NCBI GenBank assembly: GCA_021781575.1
Contig: JAJXWP010000001.1
Location: forward strand, 1-64,000
Direction of reading: 5' to 3'
Origin: Pseudomonadota bacterium
GTDB taxonomy: Bacteria > Pseudomonadota > Alphaproteobacteria > Rhodospirillales > Magnetospirillaceae
Length of the DNA: 64,000 nt
The notes below the pieces were generated by a model, which was not told the origin of the DNA, made no database searches, and saw only the letters and a list, made by a program, of their open reading frames with translations. The stretch's first letter is position 1; each line of letters begins with the position of its first letter. This document shows positions 18,005-27,063 of this stretch, one piece after another. The translations under genes and the position numbers were made by a program.

Positions 18005-18951
18005 TGACCGATGCTTCCCGCGACACGCCCGGGCCGACCGACGGCGATGATGCCGGAGGAGGGGACGATTCGGGGCGCGCCGCCGCTCCGCCCGGCAAGG
18101 TCGTCCTGATCACCGGCATGTCCGGGGCGGGTAAGACCTTAGCCCTGAAGGCCCTTGAGGACCTGGGCTACGAGGCGGTCGACAACCTGCCGCTATCCTT
18201 GCTCGGCCTGTTGCTCCGCCCCGGTGAAACGAACCGCCCGCTGACCATCGGCATCGACATCCGGACCCGCGGCTTCGGCGTCGCCAGCATGCTGGCGGAG
18301 ATGGACCGTCTGATGCAGGGACGCCGCCTGGACATGCGCCTCCTGTTCGTCGATTGCGACGACGAGGCCCTGGGTCGCCGCTATACCGAGACCAGGCGGC
18401 GCCATCCCCTGGCGACCGACCGCCCGCTGATCGACGGCATCCGTCACGAGCGCGAACTGGTTTCGCCGCTCAAGGCCCGTGCCGACATAGTGGTCGACAC
18501 CACGTCGCTGCCGCCGGGCGAGCTGAAACGCTTCCTGGCGGGCCATTTCCGTCTGGAGGCCAAGCCATCGCTGGTGGTGTTCGTCACCTCCTTCTCCTAT
18601 CGACGCGGCCTGCCGCGCGAGGCCGATTTGGTTTTCGACTCGCGCTTCCTGGCCAATCCGCATTACGTTGCGGAATTGCGCCCGTTGAGTGGCCGCGATC
18701 GCAGGGTCGCCGACTATGTTGAAGGCGACCCCGGTTTCGGGCAGTTCTTCGGAGCGTTGACGGCTTTACTCGAGCCGTTGCTGCCACGTTTTACCGCCGA
18801 GGGAAAAAGCTACCTGACCATCGCCGTCGGCTGCACAGGGGGAAGACACCGGTCGGTCGTCATCGCCGAAAAACTTGCGCAATGGATGCGCGACCACGGC
18901 CAGGCCGTCGACTTGCGGCACCGCGAGCTGGAAGAGGGGGAAATGAAGTGA
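18001..18951 (+). CDS. rapZ: RapZ/YvcJ-family nucleotide-binding adapter
   Basis: 316 residues; the start is ATG at 18001 or 18004. An acidic, low-complexity N-terminus of ~30 residues precedes a Walker A GMSGAGKT (Lys45) and the family hallmark DLGYEAVDNLP. The C-terminal domain contains LTIAVGCTGGRHRSV, the RapZ phosphate-binding loop. In enterobacteria RapZ adapts RNase E to a small RNA controlling glucosamine-6-phosphate synthesis. Here it lies inside the PTS-Ntr operon. Confidence 0.94.
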   Translation: MMTDASRDTPGPTDGDDAGGGDDSGRAAAPPGKVVLITGMSGAGKTLALKALEDLGYEAVDNLPLSLLGLLLRPGETNRPLTIGIDIRTRGFGVASMLAEMDRLMQGRRLDMRLLFVDCDDEALGRRYTETRRRHPLATDRPLIDGIRHERELVSPLKARADIVVDTTSLPPGELKRFLAGHFRLEAKPSLVVFVTSFSYRRGLPREADLVFDSRFLANPHYVAELRPLSGRDRRVADYVEGDPGFGQFFGALTALLEPLLPRFTAEGKSYLTIAVGCTGGRHRSVVIAEKLAQWMRDHGQAVDLRHRELEEGEMK

Positions 18952-18961
18952 AGGCCGACCA

Positions 18962-19369
18962 ATGATAGGAATGGTCCTAGTTACCCATGGCCGTCTGGCC
19001 GATGAGCTGGTGGCGGCACTCGAACATGTGGTTGGGCCGCAGCCGAATGTCGCCACCGTCTGCATCGGTCCTGACGACGACATGGAACAGCGGCGGTTCG
19101 ATATTCTGCAATCCACCTCCAAGGTCGACGACGGCTCCGGGGTCGTCGTGCTGACCGACATGTTCGGCGGTACGCCGTCCAACCTCGCCATCTCCATCAT
19201 GGATAAGGCCAAGGTCGAAGTCATCGCCGGGGTCAACCTGCCGATGTTGATCAAACTGGCCAGCGTCCGCCACCACGAACGTTTGGCCGAGGCGGTGGCC
19301 AGCGCCCAGGAAGCCGGGCGCAAATATATCAATGTGGCGTCCCGCCTTTTGACCCAAGACAATCCGTAG
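18962..19369 (+). CDS. PTS EIIA component, mannose family
   Basis: 135 residues. The phosphorylated histidine is His9 in LVTHG, and the domain continues with LTDMFGGTPSN, both hallmarks of EIIA-Man. No EIIB or EIIC transporter components follow, so this is the regulatory EIIA of the alphaproteobacterial PTS-Ntr-type chain. It sits between rapZ and the HPr gene. In related bacteria it receives phosphate from HPr. Confidence 0.94.
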   Translation: MIGMVLVTHGRLADELVAALEHVVGPQPNVATVCIGPDDDMEQRRFDILQSTSKVDDGSGVVVLTDMFGGTPSNLAISIMDKAKVEVIAGVNLPMLIKLASVRHHERLAEAVASAQEAGRKYINVASRLLTQDNP

Positions 19370-19396
19370 TCTGGATTTTGCAGTTGGAATTCGCAT

Positions 19397-19717
19397 ATGG
19401 ACGTGCCAGCCGAACCCTCCTCCCAAGCCGACGCTTCCGCCGGAGACGACTTCGTCAGCCGTAGCGCCACCATCGCCAACCGCCGCGGGCTGCACGCCCG
19501 CGCCGCCGCCAAGTTCGTCAAGCTGGCCGGCCAGTTCGACGCCCAGGTCGTCGTGTCGAAACGGGGAACCGAAGTCTCCGGCCTGTCGATCATGGGATTG
19601 ATGATGCTGGCGGCTGGCCCCGGCTGCACCATCGAACTGCGAGGCAGGGGGGCGGAGGCGAATGCCGCGCTGCAGGCTTTGGTCGCCCTGATCGAAGCGA
19701 AATTCGACGAAGACTGA
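19397..19717 (+). CDS. ptsH: Phosphocarrier protein HPr
   Basis: 106 residues, with about 18 extra N-terminal residues compared with E. coli HPr. The catalytic His33 lies in RRGLHARAAA. Ser64, 31 residues later in EVSGLSIMGL, matches the Ser46 target of HPr kinase, which is encoded three genes upstream. It carries phosphate from EI to the EIIA proteins. It is 7 bases ahead of the EI gene. Confidence 0.95.
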   Translation: MDVPAEPSSQADASAGDDFVSRSATIANRRGLHARAAAKFVKLAGQFDAQVVVSKRGTEVSGLSIMGLMMLAAGPGCTIELRGRGAEANAALQALVALIEAKFDED

Positions 19718-19724
19718 AGGACCC

Positions 19725-21527
19725 ATGATCATCGAGCCGGGCCAACAGACCAACGAATTCGCCGCCGGAACCGAGGAGAGGGTATTCGACGGCCTGGGTG
19801 TCAGCCCCGGAGTCGCCATCGGCTGCTCCCATCTGCACGATGCCGGTTGCGTCAATGTGCCCGAGTTCCGCCTGGCCAAGGAACAGGTGGAGGCGGAAAA
19901 GACCCGTTTCACCGAAGCGGTGGCCGCCGCCAGCGCGCAAATCGGCAAGCTGCAGCAAAAAGCCCGCGGACTGCCGGCTTCGACCGGCGAGGAGCTGGGC
20001 TATCTGCTTGACGCCTATCAGCAGATGCTGAAAGGCTCGCGCCTGGTGCGCGGGGTCGAGCGGCGCATCGGGGAAGACCGGCTGAATGCCGAGGCCGCGG
20101 TGCAGCAGGAAATCACGCAGATCGTCCAGGGCTTCGCCTCGATGGATGACGCCTATCTGTCGGCGCGCATGGAGGATATCCGCGAGGTCGGCCGCCGCCT
20201 GGTGCGCAACCTGACCAAGGTTCCCTACCGGCCGTTCTCCAACCTGCCGAAGAACACGGTGATCCTGGCCGAGGAACTGACCCCGGCCGACACGGCGCTG
20301 CTCGATCCGGCCAATGTCGCCGGTTTCGCCACGGTGTTGGGCGGCACGGCCAGCCACACCGCCATCATGGCCCGCTCGCTGGGACTGCCCGCCGTGGTCG
20401 GCATGGCCGGCATGCTGACCGGGCGACGCGGCGGCCAGCAGGTCATTATCGACGGCAGCGCCGGCAAGGTGATTCTCAGCCCAAGTCCGGCGACCGTCGC
20501 CTACTACCGCCGGAAGCGGGCCGAATTCCTGCGCCAGCGCCGCCAGTTGCAACGCCTGCGCAAGATCCCGGCGGTGACGCTCGACGGCGCCGAGGTCACC
20601 CTGCAGGCAAATCTTGAACTGCCGGCGGAGATCGACAGCGTCCTGGCGTCCGGGGCCCAGGGCGTCGGGCTGCTGCGCACCGAATTCCTGTACATGAACC
20701 GCGACGACCTGCCGACCGAGGACGAGCAGTATGTTGTGCTCAGCACCCTGATCCAGCGGTTGGGCGGGCGCAGCCTGACCATCCGCACGCTGGATGCCGG
20801 CGGCGACAAGATCGCACCGGCCTTGGGCATCGTCGAAGGACCCAACCCTGCCCTAGGCCTCAGGGCCATCCGGCTGGCACTGAAGCGCCCCGAGATCCTG
20901 GAGACGCAACTGGCCGCCATCCTGCGGGCGGGAGCCCACGGCCCGGTCCGCATCCTGATCCCCATGGTCACCTCGGTCAGCGAGTTGCTGGCCGTCCGCG
21001 GCATCCTGGAAACGGTTGAGCGGCGCCTGAAGCGCCGGCACATCGCCTATGCGCTGCCGCTGCCGCCCGTCGGCACCATGATCGAGGTGCCGGGAGCGGC
21101 CCTGGCCGCCGATGCGCTCGCTTGGCACTCGGATTTCTTCGCCATCGGCACCAACGACCTGACCCAATACACCCTGGCCATCGACCGCGCCGACGAAGCC
21201 GTATCGTCTCTGTACGATCCGCTGCATCCGGCGGTGCTGCGGCTGGTCCAATTTGCCACCGAAGCGGCGCTCAGGGCCCGCATCGCGGTCAGCGTGTGCG
21301 GCGAGGTCGCCGGCGACCCGCGCTATACCGCGCTGCTGCTGGGACTGGGAATTCGCGACCTGTCGATGGCGGCGGCGAGCCTGCCGGTGGTCAAGCAGCG
21401 GATCCGCAGCCTCGACCTGGTAGCGGCGACCAGACGCGCCCGGGTCATCATGGACCAGTCCGATTCGGCGCGTATCGCCCAGTTGTTGGACGACTTCAAC
21501 GGCAGCGTGATGGACGAAGCCATCTGA
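19725..21527 (+). CDS. PEP-protein phosphotransferase (PTS enzyme I)
   Basis: 600 residues. The phospho-histidine is His211 in [12 protein letters not shown]. The C-terminal PEP-binding barrel includes [29 protein letters not shown] and [13 protein letters not shown]. There is no N-terminal GAF domain, unlike the PtsP (EI-Ntr) form of about 750 residues, so the length resembles classical PtsI. As no sugar permease is near, it probably feeds the regulatory chain HPr to EIIA-Man/EIIA-Ntr. Confidence 0.94.
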   Translation: MIIEPGQQTNEFAAGTEERVFDGLGVSPGVAIGCSHLHDAGCVNVPEFRLAKEQVEAEKTRFTEAVAAASAQIGKLQQKARGLPASTGEELGYLLDAYQQMLKGSRLVRGVERRIGEDRLNAEAAVQQEITQIVQGFASMDDAYLSARMEDIREVGRRLVRNLTKVPYRPFSNLPKNTVILAEELTPADTALLDPANVAGFATVLGGTASHTAIMARSLGLPAVVGMAGMLTGRRGGQQVIIDGSAGKVILSPSPATVAYYRRKRAEFLRQRRQLQRLRKIPAVTLDGAEVTLQANLELPAEIDSVLASGAQGVGLLRTEFLYMNRDDLPTEDEQYVVLSTLIQRLGGRSLTIRTLDAGGDKIAPALGIVEGPNPALGLRAIRLALKRPEILETQLAAILRAGAHGPVRILIPMVTSVSELLAVRGILETVERRLKRRHIAYALPLPPVGTMIEVPGAALAADALAWHSDFFAIGTNDLTQYTLAIDRADEAVSSLYDPLHPAVLRLVQFATEAALRARIAVSVCGEVAGDPRYTALLLGLGIRDLSMAAASLPVVKQRIRSLDLVAATRRARVIMDQSDSARIAQLLDDFNGSVMDEAI

Positions 21528-21595
21528 CGGGCAGGTTGTCTCCGCCGGCCATGGCTGCTATACGCCCTTTAATTTTCCAAGCCTGGAGCGCATTC

Positions 21596-22888
21596 ATGAC
21601 TTTTGCCGATTGCAAGGTGGCCGACCTGTCGCTGGCCGATTGGGGCCGCAAGGAAATCCGCATCGCTGAAACCGAGATGCCGGGACTGATGGCGCTCCGC
21701 CAGGAATTCGGCAGTGCCAAGCCGCTGTCCGGGGCGCGTATCGCCGGCTGCCTGCACATGACCATCCAGACCGCCGTGCTGATCGAGACGCTGGTGGCGC
21801 TGGGCGCCACGGTTCGGTGGAGTTCCTGCAACATCTTCTCGACCCAGGACCAGGCCGCCGCCGCCATCGCCGCCGCGGGCATTCCGGTTTTTGCCTGGAA
21901 GGGCGAGACGGAAGAGGAATTCTGGTGGTGCATCGAGCAGACCCTGCGCGGTCCCGACGGCTGGACGCCCAACATGATCCTCGACGACGGCGGCGACCTG
22001 ACCGCCATCATGCATGATAAGCATCCCGATTTGTTGAAGGCAGTTCGCGGTATCTCCGAAGAAACCACCACCGGCGTGCACCGCCTTTACGAGATGGCCA
22101 AGACCGGCCGTCTCATGGTGCCGGCCATCAATGTCAACGATTCGGTGACCAAGTCGAAGTTCGACAATCTCTATGGCTGCCGCGAGTCGCTGGTCGACGG
22201 CATCAAGCGGGCCACCGATGTGATGGTCGCCGGCAAGGTTGCCGTGGTCTGTGGCTTCGGCGATGTCGGCAAGGGCTCGGCGGCTTCCCTGCGCAGCCAG
22301 GGAGCGCGGGTGATGGTCACCGAGATCGATCCCATCTGCGCCCTTCAGGCGGCGATGGAAGGCTATCAGGTGACCACCATGGAAGATGCGGCGCCTGCAG
22401 GCGACATCTTCGTCACCTGCACCGGCAATGTGGACGTCATCACCATCGACCACATGCGGGCGATGAAGGACCGTGCCATCGTCTGCAACATCGGCCATTT
22501 CGACTCCGAGATCCAGATCGCCTCATTGCGGAACTACAAATGGCACAACGTCAAGCCGCAGGTCGACGAGGTGGAGTTCCCCGACGGCAGGCGCCTGATC
22601 GTGCTGGCGGAAGGCCGCCTGGTCAACCTGGGCTGTGCCACCGGCCATCCCAGCTTCGTCATGTCGGCCAGCTTTACCAACCAGGTGCTGGCGCAGATCG
22701 AGCTGTGGAAGCACGCCGAAAACTACGAGCGGCAAGTCTATGTGCTGCCCAAACATCTGGATGAGAAAGTGGCCCGCCTACACCTCGACAAGATCGGCGC
22801 CAAGCTGACGAAGCTGTCGCCCAAACAGGCAGAATATATCGGCGTCAAGGTCGAAGGCCCGTTCAAGGCGGAAGCCTACCGGTATTAA
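21596..22888 (+). CDS. ahcY: S-adenosylhomocysteinase
   Basis: 430 residues from ATG 21596, with GGAG 8 bases before. It hydrolyses S-adenosylhomocysteine to adenosine and homocysteine, sustaining methylation. Motifs include [13 protein letters not shown], the NAD-binding loop [11 protein letters not shown] and the C-terminal [23 protein letters not shown] with PFKAEAYRY as terminus. An open frame runs 158 codons upstream through the EI gene but is not part of the protein. No room exists for an SAH riboswitch in the 68-base leader. Confidence 0.97.
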   Translation: MTFADCKVADLSLADWGRKEIRIAETEMPGLMALRQEFGSAKPLSGARIAGCLHMTIQTAVLIETLVALGATVRWSSCNIFSTQDQAAAAIAAAGIPVFAWKGETEEEFWWCIEQTLRGPDGWTPNMILDDGGDLTAIMHDKHPDLLKAVRGISEETTTGVHRLYEMAKTGRLMVPAINVNDSVTKSKFDNLYGCRESLVDGIKRATDVMVAGKVAVVCGFGDVGKGSAASLRSQGARVMVTEIDPICALQAAMEGYQVTTMEDAAPAGDIFVTCTGNVDVITIDHMRAMKDRAIVCNIGHFDSEIQIASLRNYKWHNVKPQVDEVEFPDGRRLIVLAEGRLVNLGCATGHPSFVMSASFTNQVLAQIELWKHAENYERQVYVLPKHLDEKVARLHLDKIGAKLTKLSPKQAEYIGVKVEGPFKAEAYRY

Positions 22889-22904
22889 CGGGAATGGCTC
22901 GTGG

Positions 22905-22927
22905 ATGCCCGAATCAAGTTCGGGCAT
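22905..22927. repeat. Palindrome after ahcY
   Basis: ATGCCCGAA / TTCGGGCAT form a perfect 9-bp stem with a 5-base loop, 17 bases past the ahcY stop. It resembles the dispersed GATGCCCG...CGGGCATGACG palindromes common in proteobacterial genomes, and it could stop ahcY transcription. Confidence 0.5.
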
Positions 22928-22952
22928 GACGGCATTATTGTTTGGCGTCATT

Positions 22953-22969
22953 GCCGGGCTTGACCCGGC
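22953..22969. repeat. Second palindrome (GCCGGG/CCCGGC) between ahcY and divL
   Basis: The stretch GTCATTGCCGGGCTTGACCC is the well-known intergenic proteobacterial palindrome type; GCCGGG pairs with CCCGGC across a 5-base loop. It lies 25 bases after the previous palindrome, giving a tandem pair. Confidence 0.45.
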
Positions 22970-23040
22970 GATGCGCCGATAGCCCGTTGCCGTCGCTGGG
23001 AACGCTTGTGTTTTTTCGGCCGCACGGGCACCTTACCGGC

Positions 23041-25545
23041 ATGCGGGGAATTCGGGTAAAGGCCGCCGCCGCGGCCATGGCAGGGCTGGTTACGTCGCCG
23101 GCGCTTGCCCAGGCCAGCGAGCAGCGTGCGGACGATCCGACCGGTCTGGCTATCGGCGCGGTGCTGCTGGTCGGGCTGATCTTCCTGCCCATCGTCTTGT
23201 GGCTGCGGAGCCAGTTGCGCCAAGCGGTGGACGAGGCATTGCGCCTCGACGCCGAACGGGCCCGCTTGGCCGAGGTGCTGGCGGCCGCTCCTGATGGCTT
23301 CTATCGCTGGGACCTGACCGCCGAGGGCGACGTGGCGGCCGAACACTGTTCGCGCCGGCTGGCCGTCCTGCTCGGTCTTTACGGCGGCACCGAAGCCGTC
23401 TACGCCGACGTCCTGGAGAGCTTCGGGATATCCGAAGCGGCCGTTCTGGAAGTGGCGGTGGCGGCGCTGCGCCGTCAGGGGACCGGCTTCGAACTGGAAC
23501 TTGCCTTGCGCGACGGCCACCGCCGGGTTCTGGTAGTCGGCAGCCGGGCCGCCGACGCGGAAGGCCGCCCGCTGGCCGACGTGTTGTGGATGCGCGACGT
23601 CACCGAGGGCGCGGCAGCGGTTGAAAGCCTGTCGCATGAGCGCCGCGATCTGGGCGCCGAGCGCGATCGCCTTCGCGCCCTGCTGGATGCCTTGCCGGCA
23701 CCGATCTGGTTGCGCGACGGTGATCTAGCCCTGGTCTATTGCAACCAGGCCTACGCCCGTGCCGTCGATGCCCCCTCGCCGGCGGAAGCGACGGAGGCGG
23801 GCAGCGAACTGGTGGCCGGCAACTCCGTGCGCGAGGCTCGCGCCCTGGCCGCCCGGGCGCGGGCGTCCGGACTGCCGCGCAGCGAGTCGTTCCATCTGGT
23901 GATGGCCGGAGCGCGCCGCTTGATGGAATTGACCGAGGCGCCGTTCACCACCGGCGGCGATGACGGCAGGCACACCGTCGGCCTGGCCATCGACCGTACC
24001 CGGCAGGAGGAATTGCAAAGCCAGATCGACCGCCATGTCGCGGCCCATGCCGAGGTACTGGAAAACCTTGGCACCGCCATCGCCATCTTCGCCACCGATA
24101 CCCGGCTTTCCTTCTTCAACACCGCCTTTTCCATGCTTTGGCGACTCGATGCCGAATGGCTGGCGACGGGGCCGACCTACGGCAATGTCCTCGACGCCCT
24201 GCGCGAGCACCGGCGCCTGCCTGAAGTGGCCGATTACCGCGCCTCCAAGGAGGAGGAGCTGCGTCGCTTCACCTCGCTCCTGGAATCGCGCGAGGATCTT
24301 CTGCATTTGCCGGATGAGCGGACCTTGCGCCGTGTCGTCTCGGCCCATCCCTTCGGCGGCCTGCTGTTCACCTACGAGGACGTGACCGATGCCTTGGCCC
24401 TAGAGCGTTCGCACAAGACCTCGCTGGCCGTGCACCGCGAAACTTTGGACAATCTGCACGAGGGCGTCGCCGTGTTCTCCTCCGACGGGCGGCTGCGCCT
24501 GTCCAATCCGGCCTATGGGCGGATCTGGGACCTGTCGCCCGAGGAACTGGGCGGCGATCCCCATATCGGCGAGTTGATCGAGCGCCACCATGACTTTTTC
24601 GCCACCGCGGCGGATTGGCCGGCGGTCCAGGCCAGCATGCTGGCGCTATTCTCCGACCGCGTGCCGCGCCACGGCCGCATTGAACGCTCGGATGGCGCCA
24701 TCCTCGACTATGCTTCGGTACCGCTACCCGATGGCGCTGTGCTGACCACCTGGCTCGACGTCAGCGATTCCGCCCGTGTGGAAAGAGCGTTGCGTGAGCG
24801 GAACGACGCGTTGGCCGCCGCTGATCGGCTGAAAAGCGAGTTCATCGCCAATGTCAGCGCCGAGGTGCGCACGCCGCTGACCACCATCCTCGGTTTCTCC
24901 GAAATGCTCGGCCACGACTATTTCGGCAAGCTCAACAAGCGCCAGCAGGATTACGCCCGCGGCATCACCGACGCCGGCCAGTATCTGTTGCAGGTGCTGT
25001 CCGACATCCTCGACCTGGCCACCATCGAGGCCGGCCAGATGACCCTGTCTTTGAACGCGGTCGATGTCCACACCATGCTGGCCGGTGTCCTGCGGCTGAC
25101 CCGGGAGCGGCTGCGGGAGAAATATCTGGTGCTGAACTTCGACTGCCCGCTCGACATCGGCTGGATGGTGGCCGACGAGCGGCGGATCCGCCAGGTCCTG
25201 TTCAACCTGTTGTCCAACGCCGTTAAATTCACCCCGCCGCACGGCCAGATCACCCTGGCTTGCCAGCGCGCCGTGAACGGCAGCGGTGAGGAGATCCTGT
25301 TCACCGTCGCCGATACCGGCCGGGGCATCGCCGCCGAGGAGCAGGAGCGGGTATTCGGCAGCTTCGTTCGCGACCAGCGCCAGGAATCCCGTCAGAGCGG
25401 CGCAGGCCTGGGGTTGTCGCTGGTAAAAAGCTTCGTCGAGTTGCATGGCGGCCGCGTCGAGGTGGCCTCAGCACCGGGCGAGGGCACCACCTTCACCCTC
25501 CACCTTCCGGCGGGCAGCGAAGCGGAAAGCCTGAAGCTGGCGTAA
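23041..25545 (+). CDS. divL: DivL-like multi-PAS histidine-kinase family protein with Ala at the phospho-acceptor site
   Basis: 835 residues from ATG 23041 (a TTG at 22942 is less likely). A signal-anchor and one membrane helix (about 36-56) are followed by a coiled region and several PAS-like segments, then HisKA and HATPase. The HisKA box reads F601-I-A-N-V-S-A607-E-V-R-T-P-L, so the phosphorylatable His is Ala. HATPase motifs remain (NLLSNAVKFTP, DTGRGIA, GAGLGLSLVKS). Caulobacter DivL, a cell-cycle regulator that binds rather than phosphorylates partners, has Tyr there. Position after ahcY, with tsaE next in related genomes, supports DivL. The Ala is read directly from GCC at 24859-24861. 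Confidence 0.85.
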   Translation: MRGIRVKAAAAAMAGLVTSPALAQASEQRADDPTGLAIGAVLLVGLIFLPIVLWLRSQLRQAVDEALRLDAERARLAEVLAAAPDGFYRWDLTAEGDVAAEHCSRRLAVLLGLYGGTEAVYADVLESFGISEAAVLEVAVAALRRQGTGFELELALRDGHRRVLVVGSRAADAEGRPLADVLWMRDVTEGAAAVESLSHERRDLGAERDRLRALLDALPAPIWLRDGDLALVYCNQAYARAVDAPSPAEATEAGSELVAGNSVREARALAARARASGLPRSESFHLVMAGARRLMELTEAPFTTGGDDGRHTVGLAIDRTRQEELQSQIDRHVAAHAEVLENLGTAIAIFATDTRLSFFNTAFSMLWRLDAEWLATGPTYGNVLDALREHRRLPEVADYRASKEEELRRFTSLLESREDLLHLPDERTLRRVVSAHPFGGLLFTYEDVTDALALERSHKTSLAVHRETLDNLHEGVAVFSSDGRLRLSNPAYGRIWDLSPEELGGDPHIGELIERHHDFFATAADWPAVQASMLALFSDRVPRHGRIERSDGAILDYASVPLPDGAVLTTWLDVSDSARVERALRERNDALAAADRLKSEFIANVSAEVRTPLTTILGFSEMLGHDYFGKLNKRQQDYARGITDAGQYLLQVLSDILDLATIEAGQMTLSLNAVDVHTMLAGVLRLTRERLREKYLVLNFDCPLDIGWMVADERRIRQVLFNLLSNAVKFTPPHGQITLACQRAVNGSGEEILFTVADTGRGIAAEEQERVFGSFVRDQRQESRQSGAGLGLSLVKSFVELHGGRVEVASAPGEGTTFTLHLPAGSEAESLKLA

Positions 25546-25910
25546 TGCTTCGACATTGACCGATCGCACTGGGGCGCCGGCGAACACCCGGTGGGTTCGC
25601 GACGCCACATCGGCCGCCAGTGGTTGGGAGCCGGTATTTGGTTCCCGAACGAGTGGGGCGAGCCCTCTTGCCGAGCTGGTGAATATTACCGACGTCATAG
25701 GAATTGACTGGCAGAACTTCGTTTGTGCCTTTCACTATAAATTTTTCTTCAGGCAATTCTCATGAAAGATCATAGAAGCATGTAATGTTAACTCCACAAT
25801 ATTAAGAAATTTTAATGAGAACTAATATTTAGCTATTGACAGTCCTGTACACTGTAAATATCTTCTCACTCAGCTTTCTGCTAAGACCTTGGCAGAGGAA
25901 ATAACAAGAC
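25546..25910. other. AT-rich intergenic region upstream of the patatin gene
   Basis: 365 bases without a convincing gene. The first ~130 are GC-rich and include a GCGAAC/GTTCGC hairpin at 25580-25600 just after divL. The rest is distinctly AT-rich (for example AATATTAAGAAATTTTAATG) compared with all neighbours and contains the promoter candidate at 25836-25864. It marks the left edge of the ketone-body/PHB gene block. Confidence 0.6.
25836..25864 (+). promoter_or_regulatory. Sigma-70-type promoter for the patatin-adc-bdh genes
   Basis: TTGACA (25836-25841), a 17-base spacer, then TATCTT (25859-25864). It lies about 47 bases before the patatin start, whose ribosome site is AGAGGA. The near-consensus -35 with ideal spacing in AT-rich DNA makes it a credible promoter. 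A TGTACA palindrome sits in the spacer. Confidence 0.5.
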
Positions 25911-27050
25911 ATGCCCGATGGTCGAACTACGGCGAAGCGAAGCCCGGCAACGGCGCGCCTGAGCCCCCGCGTCCCTATCCCCCCGTCCGAGACACAATCC
26001 GGCTGCGCTGCTGACGCCCTCGCCGCCGACAGGCCCCGCCGAAGCCTGAACCTGGCCCTGCAAGGCGGCGGCAGCCATGGCGCCTTCACCTGGGGCGTCC
26101 TCGATCGCTTGCTCGAAGAGGACGGCATCGAGATCGAAGGCATCAGCGGCACCTCGGCCGGAGCGATGAACGCCGCCGTAGTGGCCCAGGGAATGGCCAT
26201 CGGCGGCCGCGAGGAGGCCCGACGCCTGCTCGGCGCGTTCTGGGACCGGGTCGGCCAAGCGGCCGAATGGAACCCGGTCCGCCGTTCACCCTTCGACATG
26301 CTGATGGGCAGATGGAACATCGACGCCTCGCCGGCTGCCATGGTGGCCGACCTCGCTCATCGCGTGGCCTCGCCTTACCAGTTCAATCCGATGAATCTCA
26401 GCCCGTTGCGCGACGTCCTGGAGACGGTCATCGACACCGACCACATCCGCCACAGCCCGGTGAAGCTGTTCGTCTCCGCCACCAACGTGCGCACCGGCCG
26501 TATCCGCGTATTCGACCACAACGACGTGTCGATCGACGCCCTGCTGGCGTCCGCCTGCCTGCCTTCCCTGTTCCAGGCCGTCGAAATCGACGGCGACCCC
26601 CATTGGGATGGCGGCTACATCGGCAACCCGGCCTTGTGGCCAATGATTTACGGCTGCGAGAGCGCGGACATCGTCATCGTCCAGATCAACCCGCTCATCC
26701 GCGAAGGAACGCCCAGGACGGCGGTCGATATCGTCAATCGCCTGAACGAGATCAGCTTCAACTCGTCGCTGATGAATGAAATGCGGGCCATCTCCTTCGT
26801 CGAGAACCTGATCGCTCAAGACCACCTCAATGGTTCGTCCGCCGAGCGATACAAGAAGATGCACATCCACCGCATCCACGCCGAGGAAGAGATGCGCTCC
26901 CTCGGAGCCACCTCCAAGCTGAACGCCGAGCGCGCCTTTCTCCTGCACCTCCATGGTGTCGGGCGCTCCGCCGCCGACCAGTGGTTGAAGGCACACGGGC
27001 AGGAAATCGGGCGTAAATCCACCGTCGACATCCGTTCCACCTACCTCTGA
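25911..27050 (+). CDS. Patatin-like phospholipase
   Basis: 379 residues. After a ~45-residue Ser/Pro/Arg-rich N-terminus comes the patatin core: oxyanion loop QGGGSHGAF, nucleophile GTSAG (Ser82), and the dyad Asp in HWDGGYIG. Such proteins hydrolyse acyl esters; members encoded beside 3-hydroxybutyrate dehydrogenase are often linked to polyhydroxybutyrate granule turnover. The following genes, acetoacetate decarboxylase (13 bases later) and 3-hydroxybutyrate dehydrogenase, support that link. Whether it attacks PHB or membrane lipid is not shown. Confidence 0.9.
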   Translation: MPDGRTTAKRSPATARLSPRVPIPPSETQSGCAADALAADRPRRSLNLALQGGGSHGAFTWGVLDRLLEEDGIEIEGISGTSAGAMNAAVVAQGMAIGGREEARRLLGAFWDRVGQAAEWNPVRRSPFDMLMGRWNIDASPAAMVADLAHRVASPYQFNPMNLSPLRDVLETVIDTDHIRHSPVKLFVSATNVRTGRIRVFDHNDVSIDALLASACLPSLFQAVEIDGDPHWDGGYIGNPALWPMIYGCESADIVIVQINPLIREGTPRTAVDIVNRLNEISFNSSLMNEMRAISFVENLIAQDHLNGSSAERYKKMHIHRIHAEEEMRSLGATSKLNAERAFLLHLHGVGRSAADQWLKAHGQEIGRKSTVDIRSTYL

Positions 27051-27063
27051 CCAGGCGACCCCC

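Noticed and set aside
21122-21595. In-frame extension of ahcY upstream by 158 codons
   Set aside because: It lies inside the EI coding region, its translation is Arg/Gly/Pro-rich nonsense, and ATG 21596 has a good ribosome site.
21528-21595. SAH riboswitch upstream of ahcY
   Set aside because: The 68-base gap shows no matching pseudoknot-forming conserved stems.
25911-27050. Patatin as a CBASS (CapV-type) antiphage effector
   Set aside because: No cyclic-oligonucleotide synthase, HORMA, ubiquitin-like or other defence gene is nearby; neighbours are ketone-body enzymes.
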